A stretch of DNA of 64,000 bases from Syngnathus acus. Lineage: Eukaryota > Chordata > Actinopteri > Syngnathiformes > Syngnathidae. The notes beneath the pieces are model-generated. The model was not told the origin of the DNA and made no database searches. It saw only the letters and a list, made by a program, of their open reading frames with translations. The stretch lies in the NCBI RefSeq assembly GCF_901709675.1, contig NC_051108.1, positions 186,001 through 250,000 on the forward strand. Reading direction: 5' to 3'. Both the position numbers and the translations under genes were made by a program. Below are positions 30,501 through 40,938 of the stretch, in pieces. Within the stretch, counting starts at the first letter, position 1. Each line of letters begins with the position of its first letter.

Positions 30501-33500
30501 AGAAGCACGAGAAGAAGCACCGCTGGGATCCCAGCCCCAACCTGCAGCGGCGCCGGGAAGCAGGACAGGGTGTGCGCGGCCCAGTTATGAGGGGTGAAGT
30601 TCATGATGGTCTGGAGGATGTCCTTACACCACGTGCCGTGGATGGAGTCGGAGCCTGTGAAGAAATCTGCGGCCGCCCGCCAGCCCGCCCGCGCGCAGCG
30701 GCGTCAAACGACAGGCGGGGACGGACGGACGGACGGACGGCGCGCCGGGATGTGCGGAGCCATACCGGTGACGTGCGTGGCTCTGGCCAGGGTGAGGATG
30801 AGCGCTCGATTCAGCTCCTCCGATTCCACCGACAGAACCGTCTTGGGGTCGCTGAGGAAGCGGGTGAACTGCGGCTGCACCTCCGAGCTGCCCAGCGCCG
30901 TGATCAAGCGCAAGGCCGTGCTCTCCACGCTGCCAGGGACAATGGCGGTAACGGTGGTGGTCTGCGGCAAGCGTCTTGGCTCGGCCTCGTGACGCCAAAG
31001 TGCTTACCAGAGATGCAGCTGGTTCTGGTTGGTCTGCGGCACGGCGGCCAGACTGTGCAGGTGACTGAGCAACTGGACGCGGTAGTGCGGCTGGATGTGG
31101 TGCATGCGGTAGCTGAACATCTCCAGCAGAGTGTGAAGGATTCCCCACGCGTGAGACTTGAAGACGTTGGGCAGCAGCTGGCCTGAACCCACGCGCACAA
31201 GTTGGACATTTGAACATGTTGGCGCAGCTGCCGCTTTGCGTCGGTGGGGCAGCCACTCACTGATGAAGCCTTTGATGCCCAACGACTCGATCTCCATGTA
31301 GACCAGCAGTCGGCTGTACGTCTCCACCAAGGCGGGCGCCAGGGCGAGGCTGGACTTAGCGTGCGCCAGCTTGATGACCCGCGTGGCGATGCTGTGGATC
31401 AGACTGCAAATGGCGGCAGAGTGAAAGGCAGGCCCCCCTTTCTTGGCTTTTGGGCTTTTGACCCCACTCACCTCATCTTGGCGTGCACGGTGACAGAGTC
31501 CAGCAGGTTCATGGGCAGCGGCGTGAAGGAGCCCAGCGCCATGCAGTTGGTGCCCGGCAGGTTGATTCTCATGGACTGAGTGCCGTAGATGGTCTCCACC
31601 AGGGCGCCCATGGGCACGCTGAAGCAATCCGAGTTGGTGCTGTAGGCGTTGCACAGCAGGGCGATCTTGTAGTCGGACATGCCCAGAGACTTGTTGCGCA
31701 AGGACTGCTGCAGGAACCTGCCGGGAGAAGACGCCGGTCGGCTTCCTCAAAGTCGCGCCAACTTTCATTTTGCTTACTCGTGGTGCAGTTTGAGCGAGTG
31801 CGGGATGGGAATCTGCAGGTTGGAGTCGCCTTGCGCCTTGCGGTTGAGGTGGATCCAGATGCAGGTCATGGCAAAGGCGTGGGTGGACTGGGGCTTGTTG
31901 ATGTCCGGAACGGGAATGCACTGGGGGGGGGAGAGGAACAGAGGCGGAAGGGAAATAAGCCACCAGCGGGCGGAGGGATCCAGCGCCTTCCCGTCCGTCG
32001 CTCACGGACGGACCTCCTTTTCGGGATACAGCAGGTCAAAGAGCTTCATGACGGGAAGGAAGTCGCCCAAGGCGTTCTTCTGGATGCTCCCTGATATGAA
32101 CTGCAGCAGGACCCACATCAGGTGGTCCCTCCCTTTGATAAGACCCCTTCCTGCAAGCTGCAGGAGACAGCAAGTACAGCAAGCGTGAACTTTGCAGGAG
32201 AGAAACATAAAGAACAAGCCCGAGACCCTGACCTTCTGGTGCAGCGAGAGCACCATGTGCGGGAAGCTGGCGAACTGGAAGAGGACGAAGAAGATGAGCT
32301 GCGACGACAGGTGCTGCCACAGCAGCTGGCTGGTGCCGCCCGCGTCGGCGTCAAAGTGCTCCTCCGTCTCCGAGCGCTCCATGGCGTACACCACCAGGTC
32401 CACCAGCTGCTCCTCCAGCACGGGACAGCGCTGCTTTTGCTTCCCAGCGGGACAGACAGACAGACAGACAAGTCATCGACAGGAAGGACGGACCGAGACC
32501 ACGACGTGGCGTAGTGAGCCCGTTTGATCTGCCCCATAGCCCAACAAGAAAAAAAACAAAAAACAATCCAGATGGGCCGCATTCACCAACAATTAGAAGG
32601 AGGAGGAGCAAGGAGAACATACCTGGGCAATGTTCAGAGTCTTAGCGAGACGAGCGCAGGAGAGAAACAGAAAGAGGGAGGAAATCAAAGAAAAGAGGGA
32701 GACACAAGAGAAAGAGAAGAGTGGTGACTCACGAGCAAAGAGATTGCTTGGTGCCCTGCCCCCCCCCCAAGAAAAAGCATGCGGGTGGGGTAAACGTAGC
32801 AGCGGTGCAATGCGGGTGGCACGTTTGTTGGCAGAGCAGCGTTTCCCGAACAAAATGACTATTCCAACATTTTTACTACCGTTTTTCATTTGTGGGAAAG
32901 AAAAAGCCAGGAAAGCAAGAGACACCAGCGCAGCGCAACGCAGCGCAGCGCAACGGAAGGCTGCCAGGAAAGCCGAGCGGGTGCGGGTGGGCTACCTGTT
33001 TGCTGAGTCCCAACATGTTGCACACCATTTCTCTAGAATAGGGCTGCTCCAGCACGTAGCGCAGCAGGCCCGTCTGCGGCTCAAACAGGTCCTGCGCACA
33101 CGCCACACGTAAAAGTGAGCGCCGCCTTGCCATCGGGCGGACGGGCGGGCGCGCTCCTACCTTATCGAAGGGCAGCATGCCTTTGAGCGGGAAGCGCAGC
33201 GTGCTGGGGTCCAGCTTCCAGGAATTGCAGATGGCGCCACTGTTGTTCACCACCGGCAACAGGCTACAACGACCTGGCGGGCGGCGACATTAGCCAGGCT
33301 GAGCGAGCGCCGTGCCGAGCCGAACGCGTTTCCGCTGCGGTTCAAGCTGGCCTTCCTTTCCTTACCGCAGATGGAGTTGATTCTGGCGGTGGGCCGGAAA
33401 CTGTCCACAAAATCGGATACGCAGCTGCCGAGAAGCTGCGGGCGCAGGTGTGCGTTCAGAGGAACAGAAAGGGAAAAAGCGGAAAAAGCTACGGCCGTCC

Positions 33501-34979
33501 TCACCCAGTGCGACAGCTGTCCCTCCGGATACAGTTTGCGGATCTCCGTGATGGCAAAGTAGGCGGGCAGGAGGCAGGCGTTCCTGTCCAAGATGTACTC
33601 CACCACCTGGAACGCACCACAAAGCGCACGCTTACTTGAAGCCCCAAAGGCACGCACGCACGCACCTACCTCTCTGGCCGTCAGCAACTGGCGCACGATG
33701 GCCGAGCTGACGGTGATGGGAACGGTCTGGATTTTATCCAGCACGGCTTTCAGCAGGTCTCGAACGCCCTGGAACGTTCCCGCGAGTTTTCAAAGGCAGC
33801 TTGAAAAGCAAACAAAAAGACTCAATGAAGAAAGAACAACGAGAACCTTGTAGTCCACCCCGCCGATGATTTTTCGGATGAGTCCGAAGGTCAGCGCCCA
33901 CAGTTGAGTCCTTTCCCACTCCAAGTTGTCGGAGCCGATCAGAGCAGTGCACACCATCCTGACGCACAAAATGCAGAGTGTTAAAAAAAAGATTTAAAAA
34001 AAAAAGATTTGAAAAAAAAAGGGGGGGGGGGCGGGCCATCCAAATTGTCACTTTGCTCGTACTACCTCGGCGGCAAGAGATTCGTCTCGACGGCCATGGC
34101 CAGACAGTCATAGAGGAAGGAGATTCTTTTGGGACTGTGCTGGCCGTGCGTGAATCGCACGATCCACTGCACGCACTGCTCGTGAGACTCCTGCGGGAAG
34201 ACGAGAAGCCGAGTGATTCCGACCAGTCCGAGGTCATGTTGGCGTGGCTGTGCAAACCTGAGGCAGCGTTCCCCAGTATTGGCGAAAGGCCCCGAGACAG
34301 CTGTCCAACTTTGTCCTCTCGTCCTCTGGACTGTCCATGCACATCCTGACAACACAGTCACAGTGTTTTGAGCATGCGTACATTGGGGATGGGCAACAAC
34401 AGTGTATGTCCATTAGGACAAACATTCTGTATATTAACAGCACATTCTGCCCATCTTGAAAATGGCATTCTTGTTCTACATCTGGTTGGGGAGTGCCAAT
34501 CCCCCCAGCACTGATGAAACATGGCGGCCCAACCACCTCCATAACCCGAACCCACGACAAGCGAGCTCAACATTACCCAGCAAAGGCCTCCTCCACCATC
34601 TCCGTTTTCTGCAGAAAAAAAAAGACCCCAAAAATGCCAAAAGTCAGACAAGTATTACACAAAACGTGATCATGCTCATCATTTACTAATGTAACGAATT
34701 GACTCGTGTTTTTGAGCTAAAACACCATGGAAATGATTGGACACACAACAATAGTAAGGTACAACTAAATCACTCGAAATGAGGTTATATTGAGTAGAGT
34801 GCAAAAACAACAACAAAGGTTACTTGACGCATATTGTGTTGAAAGAAAAGTGGTGTTGTTTAGCATCGTTCAGCGAGAAGCTGCTGCGAGCCGTCTAGTG
34901 CCTAGCAAACACACGGAAAGAATATTACCACAACATCCTCAAAGATGCTCTGGAGCTGCGTCTCCATCGTTAGCGCCAT
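27558..34979 (-). CDS. med23: Mediator complex subunit 23 (30 coding exons)
   Basis: Tail-module subunit of Mediator, which links activators such as ELK1 to RNA polymerase II in the nucleus. The 30 exons total 4194 nt (1397 aa; human MED23 is 1368), with consistent phases. Diagnostic stretches include METQLQSIFEDV, LGAFRQYWGTLPQ, SFLYDCLAMAVET, ARINSICG, SSQLIFFVLFQFASFPHMVL, MTCIWIHLNRKAQ, GIKGFIS, HIQPHYRVQLLSHLH, NQIGYN, CYFIIQLLLLK and CDFLYHIKYMYTGDSVKEQV. Selected exons: 34979-34929, 34608-34577, 34345-34258, 32439-32233, 29135-29009, 28934-28769 and 27797-27558. The intron at 28935-29008 is AT-AC. The C-terminal Ala/Ser/Pro-rich tail is longer than in human. Translation may start at 34979 (MALTMETQ) or at 34967 (METQ), the latter matching the human start; the upstream ATG has a good Kozak context (AACATGG). 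Confidence 0.96.
28935..29008 (-). other. U12-type AT-AC intron of med23 (74 bp)
   Basis: On the coding strand the intron starts ATATCCTT (29008 down to 29001), ends CCCAC, and has a TTCCTTAGC branch-site match at 28953-28945, about 10 nt from the 3' end. Splicing here restores GTGGACA|CCATG, giving VDTMAGKSPG exactly as in human MED23. No usable GT-AG alternative keeps the frame. Confidence 0.85.
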
Positions 34980-35275
34980 GTTTTCCGCAGAAAGCGCCTC
35001 TTTTTCTTGCAAACGCTCACATTAATCCGCTCATTCGCTAACAAAAACGCCCGCCTGCCTGCGAGCGAGCGAGCGAGTGCAACAGTCAAAATGCTCCGGA
35101 GTCACACTCCGTACGTGGACGTATAGAGTTCCGGCCTCTGTGGGCCAATTCTTTCCAATATAGTAAAGGGTTGAAATCGATACTTGTATTGCGTTTGAGA
35201 GGAGTGCTTGTTTCCATTTGGCGACAGCCTGTGTGTCTAATTGCAAATGCGTTGCGTTTGATTACTTTTGCTTTG

Positions 35276-37025
35276 TAGAATAGAATAGATAGAATAGAAT
35301 AAATCTTTATTGTCATTGTCACATGTACAACGAAATTTAAAAAGTGCCAACCGATCCGCGCATGCGATAAAAAATATATAGAATAAAAAGATTTAAAAAA
35401 AAACAAGCTAAAAACCCACAGAAGAACATACACAGACATAATCATTTACGTTTAGCTGCATTCAATGTGACTACCGCTGTAGGGTAAAAACTGTTGGCGA
35501 ATCTGCTAGCCCTCGACCTAATTAATCTGTAGCGTCTGCCTGATGGCAACGGTTCGAAAAGGGAGTGGCCAGGGTGGGAAGTGTCCTTCAGAATGTTCTG
35601 TGTTTTTTTGAGACAGCGCAGAGGCGTAGCCAGGAATTTTTCCAGTAGGGGCGCACGCCCACAGGAAAAAAAATCGAACATCACCCACGCCGTTCGCTGA
35701 TCGCTAAAACAACATCCGGGTCCGGGAGGCAAACGATGAATGGATAACATCGCGCACATAGAATAGCGCAAGCACATTCGCGCAAGACCGAAAGAAAAAA
35801 ACGGCATGAAAATGAAGAATCGAAAAAGCTCGATTTTTTTCAACCGGGGCGCAGGGAGTCCTAACCGGGGCGCCGCCCCGGCTCGCCCCGGCTTGGCTAC
35901 GCCTCTGAGACAGCGGGTTCTGTGTAGGTCTTCCAGTGTGGGCAGCCAATGATCTTCTGTGCTGTGTTGATGACCCCTTGGAGCTTTTTCCTCTGAGCAG
36001 CAGTGCAGCTGGAGTACCAAACACATATACAGTACGTTAAAGTGCTTTCTATGGAGCAGCGATAGAAGGACACCAGCAGTCTCCGTGTAATGCTGTGCCT
36101 CCTCAGCACCCTTAAAAAGTAGAGTCTCTCTTGGGCCTTTTTAAGCAGCTCAGAGGTGTTCACGCCCCAGGTGAAGTCCTCCTCGATGTGGACTCCCAGG
36201 TAGCGGAAGGATGACACCCTCTTCACCCAGACCCCGTCGATGATAAGTGGTGGAATGTCCGTTTTATTTTTCCTCCTAAAATCAATGACCAGTTCTTGGG
36301 TTTTAGCCGTGTTTAGGAGCAGATTGTTCTCTCCGCACCACTCCGATAGCTGGACCACTTCGTCCCTGTAGGCAGACTCATCCCCCTTTGAGATGAGCCC
36401 CACCACGGCTGTGTCATCCGCAAATTTCACGATGGTGCATGCATGTGTGTAGAGCGTGTAAAGCAGTGGGCTCAGTACGCAGCCCTGTGGGGAGCCGGTA
36501 CCAAGACTGAGAGGTGTGGATGTATGACGGCCCACTTTCACCCTCTGGCTGCGACCCGTCAGGAAGCTCTTAATCCACCTGCAAGTATTATGTGGAAGTC
36601 CCAGGCCCTCCAGTATGTCCACCAGTCTGTGGGGGAGGATGGTGTTAAAAGCAGAGCTAAAGTCCACGAAGAGCATCCGCACATAGCTCCCCGGCTGCTC
36701 CAGGTGGGACAGTGCAGCGTGGAGGGCTGTAGCTACTGCGTCCTCTGTGGATCTATTTGCCCTGTAGGCAAACTGGTGGGGGTCAAAACCTCTGAACAGG
36801 AGTGCTGTGATGTGACCCCGTACCAGCTTTTCAAAGCACTTCATGACCACCGGGGTGAGTGCGACTGGCCGGTAGTCATTGAGGCTGGTGATGTGGCGTT
36901 TCTTGGGCAGGGGGACTATAGTGGAGGATTTTAAACAGGATGGGACGGTGGACTCAGTAAGGGACTGGTTGAAAATCTGTATTGTATTGACGATTTTAAC
37001 CGCATTGCCCAACGTCATCAAGACC
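35276..37025 (-). mobile_element. 5'-truncated non-LTR retrotransposon (CR1/L2/Rex1-like LINE)
   Basis: A minus-strand reverse transcriptase fragment (about 374 codons at 35897-37021) carries [44 protein letters not shown], the [13 protein letters not shown] block and the FADDTAVVG catalytic motif, followed by a C-terminal [10 protein letters not shown] region. No endonuclease domain is present, so the copy is truncated at its 5' end. The 3' end near 35276-35335 is a short A/T-rich tail of repeated TAGAA units. The coding region is inactivated by a frameshift near 35945 and by a nested DNA element. The boundaries are approximate and no target duplication was identified. The clade assignment is from memory of fish LINEs. 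Confidence 0.85.
35619..35907. mobile_element. Nested hAT-type MITE with 8-bp target duplication
   Basis: A 289-bp element with 14-bp perfect terminal inverted repeats (CAGAGGCGTAGCCA) is flanked on both sides by AGACAGCG (35611-35618 and 35908-35915), the 8-bp target duplication expected of hAT transposons. There is no internal ORF of transposase type. It interrupts the end of the LINE reading frame. Confidence 0.92.
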
Positions 37026-37201
37026 CACTCACAATTCTATTTAAATCAATACACACTCGTATTAAATAGTCTTTAAGGGTGTATTTCCCCCCCCCGCAAG
37101 GGTGGGTTTTTTTTCCGTAATTGGGATCATTTCCACTTGCATATCTACACACAGGTGAGCTCAACAGGTGAGATCACATTCCTCAGGTTACATGCTTCTG
37201 T

Positions 37202-37237
<36 letters not shown>

Positions 37238-37376
37238 CCCTTTTTTAAGACATCATAGTCCTCGCTGTCAGTTGCGTTTTGGCTGTCGTCGTGACTTTAC
37301 ATGTTTCCCAATGTGTCCGAATTTGGCAGCGGGATCAGCGTCTATCTGGATAGAAACGTGAGGGCCCATTTCACCC
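37026..37376. other. Upstream region of the il20ra-like gene with a (CT)n tract
   Basis: About 350 bp between the LINE and the receptor start codon. It holds a poly-C/poly-T stretch near 37085-37115 and (CT)n at about 37205-37234. The promoter and 5' UTR presumably lie here. No firm core element was seen. Confidence 0.45.
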
Positions 37377-39797
37377 ATGAGAGCTGTTTTATTCCTTGTG
37401 ATTTTCGGGGCTCTGGACTCCTCGACAGGTAGGTAGGTGTGCGGCTGGCTTCGTGTATCCGTCCCGTCTGCTTTGTGGCTCTTTTGAAGCAGGGGTGGGT
37501 GGGTGGGGAAAATGGGCCGGGGGGGAATAAATCAGTGAGTGGGGCTAAAATCTTTTCTTTTTCTTTTTTACTTCCAAAACATAACGGAGCATTTTACGAC
37601 GAGTCCTTTGGGGAATAAGTAGAAAACTATGAGTGTGCGAGCGCTCAGTGGAATGGTGTTCCCCCGTAACCTCCGCAGGCTCATCCGGTCCGCCGAGCCC
37701 TGTCAATGTCACCTTCTCCTCGCTGAACCTGATGAACGTGCTTGAATGGCTCCCCGGAAAGCAAACTCCGAAGGGCACCCGCTACACCGCGCAGTTGGCC
37801 TTGTAAGCGGCCTTTCTCTATACTCTACATTTGTATTTTGCCGTCAGCGTGACCTCTCCTCCTCCCTCCCTCCCTCCCTCCCTCCCTCCCTCAGCTACGG
37901 TGACAGCGTGGGAGCGAGCGAGCAGCTGAACTGGAGGCCCGTGCCACGGTGCAAGGAAACGGTGAATACCAGCTGCGATCTGAGTAACGAGACGTGGGAC
38001 CCTGAGGAGTCGTACTACGGGCGGGTGCGCGCCAGCGCCGGCGCCGCCATTTCCGAGTGGGTCGAGACACCAAAGCGCTTCAAGCCCAAGGTTGACAGTG
38101 AGTCCAGGCACACACGCTGCGAGTTGAGATGCAAACGCTCCCCGCCGACAGGGGAGGGATTAAGAAGAAGAAAGGAATTGGATTTTTTTTATCCCAAAAC
38201 TCAAATTGCCTAATCCTAATACATGGGTGTCTATCCCCCAATAGCAAGCATTGGGCAACCTCAGATCTCGGTGAAAGTGGAGGAGGACGTGGCCATCGTG
38301 CGCCTGTGGGGTCCAATGAGGTACCAGCCGGATGAGCGCGGGCCGCCCATGGCGGAACTTTATCCGCAGATGACTTACAACCTGTCGGTTCACGATCGCA
38401 GTCGAGAGCGAGTGGTGAGTGAGTGAGTGAGTGAGTGAGTGAGTGAGTGAGTGAGTGAGTGAGTGAGTGAGTGAGTGAGTGGCGCTGTCCAAAACGGCCC
38501 GTCGCAGTTTCGGGTTTGTTTTGAGGCCCAGCCCGCATGCGGACTATGTAAAAGCTCCCGCCCGCCCGCCAGCCAGCGACAAACGCCACCGTTGCTACTT
38601 GACAGAGCCATTTTGCAGTCCGATCCAGCCCGTACAAATACAGACTGATGGATTTTGAGGAATACTGCTTCTCGGCCAAGGCCCGATTCCCCGCGTGGCC
38701 TTTCCAGTGCCACCAGTCCGAGAGGCGCTGCATCCGCGCGGACAAAGGTTAGCTTCTTTTGCGGTCGCCCAAATCCCACGGTGATGTGACGCGACCCGAC
38801 CCTTCTTTGCCCAGATCCGGTCAGTGGGCAGGTGCGGCTGGCGGCTGTGGCCGTCGTGGTCCCATCGCTGTGCATCTGCGCCTCTCTGGTGCTGGGCTAC
38901 CTTCTCTATCACTACCTGACTGGCGACGGACAGAAACGGCCCCGTAGCCTGCTAATGGTAATAACCAGGCTGGGCTACGTGTCGTGGGCGACGCGCTGCC
39001 TATCTAGCTTCTCACGCTGCCGTCCCTTTGCTTTTCAGGACGTGGCTTCTTTGCACCTTCAACCCAACCTTGCGACCTTGCTGCCGGACCCCGTCGGCCC
39101 CTTGACGAGCCAGCGTAGCTCCGAGGATGACGCCGAGAGCAACAAGGCGCCCGACTATGTACGTGGCGGCCAGCGTCCGCTGCCGCCCCCGCCCGAAGAG
39201 CGTTGCGGTGACTCTTTGAGCTACGGTGTGGTCGGGCCGGCCGCGATGGATGGCGGCAAAGCGAGCGGCGCCCGCCCTGAAGAGTTGGCCCGCCCTGAAG
39301 AGTTGGGCCTTAACAATGCCACCTCTCAGTGCTATGTGCCGCCAGCGCAAAGCAGACATGCTCTGGATAATGCCACCCAAACTCAGGCGGACTTTGCAAC
39401 CACGTATTTGGTGAATACAGTTCCCGACGGCCTGAGAATGGCCGCGACAGAGGTCACCGGGGACTCGTACCGGAGGCCCAAAGAAGATAGGCCGCCGCCC
39501 GCCTTCACCTCCCGCGGTGACCCCTGGAACCTAGTCGCGGACAATGCCGGCTTCCTGGCGCCGACGGGGGCGGAGCGAGACGAGGAAGGGGGACCGCTTT
39601 GCGTCCAACGGGACCCTGAAAAGAGGGAGCCGGTGCTGCGGCTGGAGATGACGTCGGGTGGAGGGGAGGTCGCCGAGGCCGATCTGAGGTCAGAGAAGCC
39701 GTTTGTCAGGTATGCGTGTTGGGAGGAGGCGGAGCCGCCGTGCTGGGAAGTGGAGGACATGGTGAGAAAATGGGACTTGGTCATCTCCGACAAGTAG
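37377..39797 (+). CDS. il20ra: Class II cytokine receptor, IL-20 receptor alpha-like (7 exons)
   Basis: Exons 37377-37428, 37679-37802, 37895-38097, 38245-38414, 38606-38747, 38815-38957 and 39039-39797 give 1593 nt (530 aa). It has a short signal peptide (MRAVLFLVIFGALDSS), two fibronectin-III/D200 domains and one transmembrane helix (LAAVAVVVPSLCICASLVLG, about residues 238-257). The long acidic, proline-rich cytoplasmic tail has several Tyr residues that could dock STATs. VNVTFSSLNLMNVLEWLPGK, CDLSNETWDPEESYYGRVRA and IGQPQISVKVEEDVAIV align with human IL20RA. As a cell-surface subunit for IL-10-family cytokines it would pair with a beta chain and use JAK/STAT. Linkage to med23 (human 6q23) supports IL20RA over other CRFB members, though the family diverges fast. 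Confidence 0.8.
37860..37893. repeat. (CCCT)n tract serving as a pyrimidine tract
   Basis: CCCT repeats run directly into the CAG acceptor of the il20ra-like exon at 37895. Confidence 0.85.
38413..38481. repeat. (GAGT)n starting at the exon 4 donor of the il20ra-like gene
   Basis: About 17 GAGT units begin at the splice junction itself (GTG|GTGAGT), so every unit offers a GTGAGT donor-like sequence. Donor slippage or alternative in-frame use is possible. Confidence 0.9.
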
Positions 39798-39965
39798 GCC
39801 TGCCCGAGCTGCTGCCTGTTCTTCGGAAGTGGATGTTCCACCAAGATCTTTTCACGCAACTGGAGCACTGCACTTGTAACAGAAGCCTTACTTTTTTTTT
39901 TCCCTTTTCTGCTGTAGTTGGTCAAACCCTTTTTTTTTTTTTAACTTATTTGTCTTATTTCTAAG

Positions 39966-39971
39966 AATAAA
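39966..39971 (+). terminator. Polyadenylation signal of the il20ra-like gene
   Basis: AATAAA about 169 nt after the stop codon, following T-rich sequence. Confidence 0.65.
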
Positions 39972-40152
39972 GCAGTTTGGATAACGGATGAATGTTTGAC
40001 ATTTACGACGTGCATGAGTTTTTCGCACATATATCGCTTTATTGTAATGATGAATTTGGCGACAGACAGCATATCACTGGGCGGGTGGGTCACAGGAGCG
40101 CCTGTGTCCACTTCCGGTGGGCTCGGATTTTCCAGCGAGCCGGCATTTAAAG

Positions 40153-40201
<49 letters not shown>

Positions 40202-40938
40202 AAGAGAGCGAACTCGAGAGCGATCGAGGGAGGGAGACAAACCGGGCGGCTGCCGCACCGTAGCGCTTGCTTCCAAACACTCCTGCTCGCTCACCTCGCT
40301 GGCGTTCGTGGACTTGAATTGGAAAGGACGCAAATCGACTTTCCGAGCGCGCTAAAGGTGGTGCAAAGGAAGGGAGCAAGGAAAGAAGGGCGGAGGCAAG
40401 CAAGCAAGGAAGGAAGAGCGGCGGTCGACGGCCGGCCGGACGGACAGCGGAGAGGAGCGGCAGCTCAGTGCATCATTGATGGGATTCCTGTGCTCGCCCA
40501 CGGCCCCATTCTCGGACGATCGCAAGCCATAGGAGGGCGTGCAATCGCTCAAACAAAGATAGGTAGGTAGGTAGGTGCGTGTTTGTCCTTTTCGAAGGAC
40601 CCGGATGAAGAGAAGAGAAGAGAACGCAATTAGATTGCCGACTGTAATTGACACAACACACACAGCACCATCTCGACAGCTTTTTCTTGTCTCCTGATAG
40701 CGTCAAATTATCTGCCTGGAACCACAGGCAACAAATATTTCCAACAATTTGGATTCAGGTGCTTGTTCTGTTGTTTTTTTGCAAAGCATAACACATTGAG
40801 GTCATCTGTTGGTGTGTTTGTTAGCGGCCCCATTTACGCTCGCTTGATTTTTGCCAAACGCATTCTCTCGGACTCACCGCCAGCCAGCAGGTCGCTAGCG
40901 AGAAGTGATCGGCAGAAGACGCAGCAGGAGCAGCCATC
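39972..40938. promoter_or_regulatory. Upstream region of ehd3 with a (GA)n tract
   Basis: Contains (GA)n at about 40153-40202, GGAA/GCAA-rich sequence to about 40420, and a run of GTAGGTAGGT at about 40560 that could be a donor for an untranslated exon. The matching acceptor would be CAGCAG near 40889, just upstream of the ehd3 start codon. No protein-coding exon was seen. Confidence 0.4.

Noticed and set aside
30278-31186. 302-codon plus-strand open frame
   Set aside because: It runs across several med23 exons and introns on the opposite strand, with no known domain. It is a shadow of GC-rich coding sequence.
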